Below, one piece after another: positions 59,230 to 64,000 of a stretch of DNA of 64,000 nt. The position numbers and the translations under genes are program-made. The notes below the pieces were generated by a model that was not told the origin of the DNA, did not search any database, and worked only from the letters and a program-made list of their open reading frames with translations. The stretch covers positions 186,001 to 250,000 of the forward strand of contig NC_018334.1 in NCBI RefSeq assembly GCF_000234665.1. The letters are read 5' to 3'. This DNA is from Leishmania mexicana MHOM/GT/2001/U1103 (Eukaryota > Euglenozoa > Kinetoplastea > Trypanosomatida > Trypanosomatidae). Numbering within the stretch: the first letter of the stretch is position 1; every line of letters starts with the position of its first letter.

Positions 59230-60237
59230 TCAGTGCGCGCTTCGCTCTCCTGCATTCTCCGCTGGACGGTAGGGGCCGCACTGCAGGCAGGGCTGGCAGC
59301 CCATGCAGGTGCGCCCGCACCCCAGACAATTCCAAGCAATGCGATGCGCATCACCGCAATCCTCCAGCGCTGGGGGCATACTGAACAGGGACACGGATGC
59401 GGCCGAGCGATGGTGTTTGGAACGCCGCTGCCAATTTTGCGGCACTGTCGGCGCGTGCGGCGAGGTCAGCCGTTGCCACGCTGCCAGCTGGAAGTGCGTA
59501 GCCACCACATACCTTTCCAGGCTTTCTGGGCGAGAGGCGGCCGGCTTGAATGCTTGGACGTGGCAAAACAGCGCTTGCGTGGCTGCGAGGACTTGCGCAA
59601 AGTGATCGCTCTGCAGTACCTTGGAGACGAAGCACACGGGAAGCACGGCAGACGACGATCGCGGTGCAGAGGTGCTGCGACTGATAAGTCCTTCAGGATT
59701 GCTTGACCGGTGCGGCACCGCATCGGTGGGGAGGTCGGATATGAGACCGTGCCGCTGAAACAGTTTACTGCCCAACAGCAGAGAGCTCAGTGCCATTTGG
59801 TTTTGCGCGTAGGTCACGGAAAAGGCGCGCTGCCCCTTCACGACAGAGACCCCGTCGTGGAGGACCATGTCCACACACCTCGTCTGAGGTGCGGTGTGCG
59901 CGGACGACAACACGCGCGGTGGTGACGTTGGTGGCGCTCTCATGAGGGATAAGGCACTTTGTACGGTTCGCAGGATTCGTTGGTGCTGGAGGATGTTGCC
60001 TCGAACGACGACAAGGCCCGGCATAGGGTCGATGGGCCGCTGATCCACGGCAACGACCATCGGAGACAGTGCCGACTTCGGCGCGTTCTCTGGAAGGTGC
60101 ATCAGCTCCAGTGCCACCTGCGCGAATCCGCCGGGAGCCGCGGCCAAGTCCACCACCGTGGATGGGCGGAACCGGTGAAAGATGCGGTAGCGGTCATTTA
60201 TCTCCACGAGCTTCAGGGCGGACTGACAACGATACAT
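59230..60237 (-). CDS. FtsJ/RrmJ-family RNA 2'-O-methyltransferase with Cys-rich tail
   Basis: 335 aa. The catalytic K-D-K-E tetrad of 2'-O-ribose methyltransferases is complete: K9 (SALKLVEI), D128 (DMVLHDG), K206 (FVSKVLQ) and E241 (SLERYVV). The SAM-binding motif VVDLAAAPGGFAQVAL is at 28-43 and the acidic VVAVDQRPI at 61-69. The target could be rRNA, tRNA (Trm7-like) or the spliced-leader cap; the sequence does not decide. The N-terminus is short: the first Lys is only eight residues from the chosen Met, whereas relatives have 20 or more residues before it. After the domain, a basic linker leads to a Cys-rich tail (NCLGCGRTCMGCQPCLQCG, 303-321, six Cys in CxxC spacing), likely a zinc-binding module and unusual for this family. 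Confidence 0.9.
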   Translation of the reverse strand: MYRCQSALKLVEINDRYRIFHRFRPSTVVDLAAAPGGFAQVALELMHLPENAPKSALSPMVVAVDQRPIDPMPGLVVVRGNILQHQRILRTVQSALSLMRAPPTSPPRVLSSAHTAPQTRCVDMVLHDGVSVVKGQRAFSVTYAQNQMALSSLLLGSKLFQRHGLISDLPTDAVPHRSSNPEGLISRSTSAPRSSSAVLPVCFVSKVLQSDHFAQVLAATQALFCHVQAFKPAASRPESLERYVVATHFQLAAWQRLTSPHAPTVPQNWQRRSKHHRSAASVSLFSMPPALEDCGDAHRIAWNCLGCGRTCMGCQPCLQCGPYRPAENAGERSAH

Positions 60238-61475
60238 AAGTCACGGTTCGATGCGGACAAGATGGGAGGAAATCGGGCCGTCCGCACCACTTTCGCACGT
60301 CTCATACGCACACGGTGCGAGTGATACGTGCTGTGAAGAGTGTGTGTTTCTGTGTGCGAAGGTGGGCAAGCGTCACGAGCGAATCGGAAGCAGAGAGATG
60401 GGGAAAAGTCTTCTGACTGTCACACGCCATGCTCTCACGCGTATGCGTGTGGCGGCGATCAAACGCGAGACAGGCACTGGAAATACGGTAGGCACCACCT
60501 CTCACATTGGTGACCAATGGTGCGTGCAGCAATGCACTGGACAAGGGCACAAACGCGATGTTTGCGCTGCGTGACCTAGAGACGCACAACCGCCCATACA
60601 TGAAGATACAGCTAAGAACGTGCGAGTGTGTTTCATGGGCACGCGTTGGTGCATGTGAGGCCGCAATAACAACCGAGATGCAATCCCGGGCGCGCAGAGG
60701 GAGGAGAGAAGGATGAGAGATGAAGCAAGCACACACATCAAGCATACTGCACGACGAGAGGGGGGGGGGACGGGCGGCGGACACGCGGAAACGGCACACG
60801 CGCCGCTCCACGCAAGAGTCCGCAAAGAAACAGAAAGAGGGGCGGCGCTGATGCTGGGGTGGTGACGAGAGAGTGAATGCGGTGTGCGAGGGGAGGGGAG
60901 GGGGCTGGCGAGGGGGCGACGGCACCGAATCATCTCCCACGACGCAAGACGAGACGTAGACGTTCGTGTGCGTCGGCAGGGACGCATGAGGTTGAGCGAA
61001 AAGGAGGAAGAAACGGAAACACGAAGAAAGCTGCACATACCAACACATGCAGAGAAACACAAATCCTCTATGGACAAGGCTGTGGGCACACAAAGAGTAG
61101 AGGCACCGAGTCAACCTGCAGGGGACCGCACAACGACTGCCTGTCTTCCTACTGCCTTGCCGCTGCGGACGTCAAGCGTGTCAAGCACGCAGACATGAAG
61201 TGCACAGAGGGGGCAATCAACCCACCCCCTTTTTTCTCGTGAACACGGACAAGGACACTCCTGAGGCCTGTAGTGGTGGTGGTAGTGTGGACACACATAA
61301 GAGGCCTCTTCCCCTGGATGGGACCGGCACTGATAACAACCACAATGCGTCCATGGCCACACCAGCACGCGTATACGCGTGCACGGTCCCACTCAAACGC
61401 TGTCGTGCATGCTCTTTTTCCACGTGCGAGCAACGTCCACACCCTCCCTCTTTTCCCTACTACTTCGTGTAGGTA
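60238..61475. other. Spacer between pseudokinase and FtsJ-family gene
   Basis: About 1.24 kb. A G9 run at about 60761 and purine-rich plus strand; no gene or RNA recognised. Confidence 0.5.
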
Positions 61476-63944
61476 CTACTCGAATGAAGTCATTGGTCGT
61501 AGAGACTTCACGAGTGCTTCAGTAGCCTCGCTCGTGCCTGCGCGTGCGTCACCGTTGATAACCCCTGCGACGGCAAGCGGTAAACCTGCGTACAGGGTCG
61601 TCCATCCTCGCTGGCACATTGACTCCACCGCGGGCCTGAAGAGAGCCGCCATTGTGTCTCTTGCACCATCTTCACCGCTTTGCACCGCCTTCTCGAGCAT
61701 GTGGTTTACCACCTTGAGTATGCCGGGGTGAAGCTCTGATCTTGTTCGATGTCCCACCATACCGCCACCGCCTCTCCTCCCCGACATATCCGACAGCGTC
61801 CGCTCAACTCGCAGAGTTGCTGGAGGGGCCGGGGCAGCAGCAGCAGCAGCCGGTGCGGCGGCGGTGCTGGAGGGAAGAAACAGACTGCCTGTCACGGTGT
61901 GGGAACGCTTCAGCAGCGTGTGGTGCAGCGGAAGTGGCGCTGCACAGACGAACTGCGGGGTGCCGTTTCGACTTTTTGGCAGCGGTGAAGGGCCGCCGAG
62001 AGACGAGAGGCTGGTACGCGTGACAGAAAACTCGTGTGCCGGGCGCAGCGGCGGCGATGACAGCTCGCTAACCTCGCCAGGGTGCCTCTTCGAGGCGCCA
62101 GCGACAGCCGCCTTGATTGCCGGAGAGCGTACAAAGAACGTGCCCGTCGGCAAGGAGAACGCCGCGTTCGTGCTGTGAAGAGCCTGCGGATGCCCATGCT
62201 GCTGGCGGCGATGGATGCGCCGCCGCCGCTCCTCCAGCTGTCGAGTCAAGCGAGCCAGCTCGCACTCGTACAGCTGTTCCACAACCCTGGCGGCGGGATC
62301 GACACGGACGCTGAGCTGCGCCAACGCCTGAGCCGCGGTGCTGTAGTTGTTCGAGAGATCCCACAAGAAGCGCATGAGACGCACCAATGCTTGCATATCC
62401 TCCCCATTCTCCTTTCCCGCTGCGTCGAGCTCGAGGCTCTTCTGCATGACAACCGCCTCGATCCACTCCAGCTCACTAAGACGCTGTGAGTCACGCGATG
62501 GCCGCCCGCTTAGAACCTGTGCGGAGAGGCAGTTTACCAACACCTCGAGTATACCCAAGCAAAACACCGCCACCTCCATCACGTCCGGCGTGACTGAAGA
62601 GCCGCCAGAGATGGCCCTCCGGTACAGCTGCGTGACCGCCTCACTCAGCCATGCCGGTAGCGACTCCGTCGGGTAGATGTCAGCGTCAGCTCGCGCGTTG
62701 CCAAAGCAGCTCCACTTGAAGCGCACAGCGGAGGGGGTGTTGCCACACAGGAAAAGAGACAGTGGCAGCGGACACCCGTGGATGAGGTCGGCGTGATGAA
62801 GCACCCGCAACCCTCGCAGGCCCTGTGTCACGGCTTCCAGCCAGAACCGACCGCTCAGCACCCCTGCGCCAACTACGGATGAGGATAGCTCATGCGCTGA
62901 GAAGGCCCCGTGCGTTCCGCTGCAACGCCCGGCAACCTCCGACAGTGAGCCACGGGGGAAGTACTCCAACTGCAGCAGATGAACCTCTGGATTGATGCTG
63001 TTCTGCGGTGGTGTGCTGACACTGTAGTAGCGGACAATGTAGTCTTCCGCCTCCATCCTGTCATCTGCAGTGAGAACTGCCGAGTACGGATCCCGCGGCT
63101 CAAGACGGGCCTCCCTGTTCGTTGTCTCTCCGCTCGACGGAGGGTTTACGGAAAGGGTAAGACAGCGTAGCTCGGCAAGGTTGAAGACTGCGGCAGGCAC
63201 TTCCTTCACCGCGTACGGCAGACCGTTGAGCCGATGCATCGCGAGCCATGTGACGCCGTTCACCTCGACGCACAACGGAATTGCGCGGCGGCCGTTTTCT
63301 TGCTTCGCTGCCCGGACGTCGCCTTCTCCACAAGTCGTGGCGATTCGGTGCAGGAACTGAAAGACGTGGTGGGCCTGGAAGCGATCGCCCGGCACCTCTT
63401 CCTCGCTTGTGTCGGTTGTCTCCAACGGGTCTGAAAGGGACTCTGTCAGGCGACAGCCGATCTGTGCGGTGGCGGAGATGTCTGCGTGTTCCGAATAGGG
63501 GGCACTCGGGCTTGCGCCAGCCACCACGGGGGCCTGTGCCCCCCGTACCCACGAAGACTCAGAGGAGATGCACAGCTCTACTACCTCTCTCTCTGATGAC
63601 GGGCGCGGTTGCAGCGTCGGGGGAAGAAACTGCAGCCGTGGTGAGTAGTTTGCCAAATGGCTCAGGTTGAAGGATGGAAGAGGCAAAGCAGCCGCCCTCG
63701 CCTCTCTGTCGTATGTTGCGAGGGCCGCCTCACGCTCCGGCGCCGGCTGCGCAGGAGGCGCACGCGCTATGTGGAACACCTTGAGTTCCTTTACAGGACT
63801 CGGCTGCACCGTTGCAGAGAAGCCGGTATTCGCGACGGTGTGACAAAGGTAGTTCGGCGATCCATAGCTGCTCCAGGTGCTGCCGCTGCCTCCCGCGCGT
63901 ACGTCAAGAGAACTTTGAGCGTGCAACGCCATCTGAGTTCCCAT
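61476..63944 (-). CDS. Kinase-like protein, probable pseudokinase
   Basis: 822 aa. The first 190 residues are disordered and Ser/Pro-rich. A degenerate protein-kinase fold follows (about 220-480). The ATP-anchoring lysine is kept (K247 in LPYAVKEVP), and the hinge is recognisable (LEYFPRGSL, 326-334). In the catalytic loop the HRD-type motif reads LIHGCPLPLS: the histidine (389) remains, but the catalytic Asp is Cys391 and the Mg-binding Asn is Ser396. DFG reads CFG (Cys413). Both essential aspartates are thus cysteines, so phosphotransfer is unlikely. After the domain are an Arg-rich coiled segment (QLEERRRRIHRRQQ), a disordered stretch and an Ala-rich helical C-terminus. The preserved Lys and hinge suggest a Wee1/NEK-like ancestor, but subfamily placement is uncertain. 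Role is likely scaffolding or allosteric. Confidence 0.8.
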   Translation of the reverse strand: MGTQMALHAQSSLDVRAGGSGSTWSSYGSPNYLCHTVANTGFSATVQPSPVKELKVFHIARAPPAQPAPEREAALATYDREARAAALPLPSFNLSHLANYSPRLQFLPPTLQPRPSSEREVVELCISSESSWVRGAQAPVVAGASPSAPYSEHADISATAQIGCRLTESLSDPLETTDTSEEEVPGDRFQAHHVFQFLHRIATTCGEGDVRAAKQENGRRAIPLCVEVNGVTWLAMHRLNGLPYAVKEVPAAVFNLAELRCLTLSVNPPSSGETTNREARLEPRDPYSAVLTADDRMEAEDYIVRYYSVSTPPQNSINPEVHLLQLEYFPRGSLSEVAGRCSGTHGAFSAHELSSSVVGAGVLSGRFWLEAVTQGLRGLRVLHHADLIHGCPLPLSLFLCGNTPSAVRFKWSCFGNARADADIYPTESLPAWLSEAVTQLYRRAISGGSSVTPDVMEVAVFCLGILEVLVNCLSAQVLSGRPSRDSQRLSELEWIEAVVMQKSLELDAAGKENGEDMQALVRLMRFLWDLSNNYSTAAQALAQLSVRVDPAARVVEQLYECELARLTRQLEERRRRIHRRQQHGHPQALHSTNAAFSLPTGTFFVRSPAIKAAVAGASKRHPGEVSELSSPPLRPAHEFSVTRTSLSSLGGPSPLPKSRNGTPQFVCAAPLPLHHTLLKRSHTVTGSLFLPSSTAAAPAAAAAAPAPPATLRVERTLSDMSGRRGGGGMVGHRTRSELHPGILKVVNHMLEKAVQSGEDGARDTMAALFRPAVESMCQRGWTTLYAGLPLAVAGVINGDARAGTSEATEALVKSLRPMTSFE

Positions 63945-64000
63945 CTCTTCAACGGAAGTAGGGTTGGAGGGACAGTGCGCCTCATCGCACCCGTCCCACG
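63945..64000. other. Partial upstream region of the pseudokinase gene
   Basis: Only 56 bases upstream of the ATG are included. No splice acceptor can be chosen with confidence. Confidence 0.5.

Noticed and set aside
60302..61114. 270-residue minus-strand frame upstream of the FtsJ-family gene
   Set aside because: Composition is that of a pyrimidine-rich leader (Ser/Cys/Pro/Arg) with no domain.
1..64000. CRISPR arrays, bacterial operons, phage or viral genes
   Set aside because: None seen. The regular short repeats are microsatellites without spacers, and all genes and RNA genes are kinetoplastid in type.

Overview
The window is GC-rich kinetoplastid chromosomal DNA, almost certainly from a Leishmania species. 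Evidence: intron-less genes all on one strand, long microsatellite-rich spacers, polypyrimidine-AG signals a few dozen bases before ATG codons, SIDER-like repeats, and a mevalonate kinase very close to the L. major enzyme but with enough substitutions that I doubt the species is L. major. From memory (not searched), the set GAT1-type ABC transporter / mevalonate kinase / amino-acid transporters / tandem MRB-type mitochondrial proteins matches Leishmania chromosome 31 and part of T. brucei chromosome 4.

Every convincing protein gene is on the minus strand, so transcription of this polycistronic unit runs from base 64000 towards base 1. In that order: a pseudokinase (61476-63944); an FtsJ-family RNA methyltransferase with a Cys-rich tail (59230-60237); two adjacent ~925-residue mitochondrial proteins resembling the RNA-editing factors MRB4160 and MRB4150 (55813-58587, 52350-55136); a protein ending in a mitochondrial beta-signal (49310-51760); an SBP2-like L7Ae protein (47139-48818); a Use1-type SNARE candidate (45287-46663); a fatty acid hydroxylase/sterol desaturase (43916-44740); two AAAP amino-acid transporters (40995-42641, 37162-38691); then, past a long spacer and an RNA polymerase III island, a third transporter (30697-32115); mevalonate kinase (28236-29225); a coiled-coil protein (23718-27452); a glycosomal ABC half-transporter (19788-22241); a low-complexity protein (14172-16205); a possible 118-residue protein (9344-9700); the tRNA methyltransferase TRM13 (7019-8713); a membrane J-protein (4514-6325); and a low-complexity protein (1468-3390).

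The most notable part is the Pol III island at 32685-33122. It holds the U2 spliceosomal RNA on the minus strand, a degenerate tRNA-like element on the plus strand about 106 bp upstream with A and B boxes and its own T-run, and an intact tRNA-Ala(AGC) on the plus strand. It interrupts the amino-acid transporter group. A SIDER2-like retroposon lies about 340 bp from the tRNA, and a nearly identical inverted copy lies 22 kb away at 11316-11889. The pair brackets GAT1, mevalonate kinase and one transporter and could support inverted-repeat recombination.

Functional themes are glycosomal lipid and isoprenoid metabolism (GAT1, mevalonate kinase, hydroxylase), amino-acid uptake, RNA modification and processing (TRM13, FtsJ, U2, MRB-like proteins), and selenoprotein translation (SBP2-like). 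Gene order in Leishmania carries little regulatory meaning, so links between neighbours are not implied. Start codons were chosen as the first credible ATG, several being downstream of the longest open frame.
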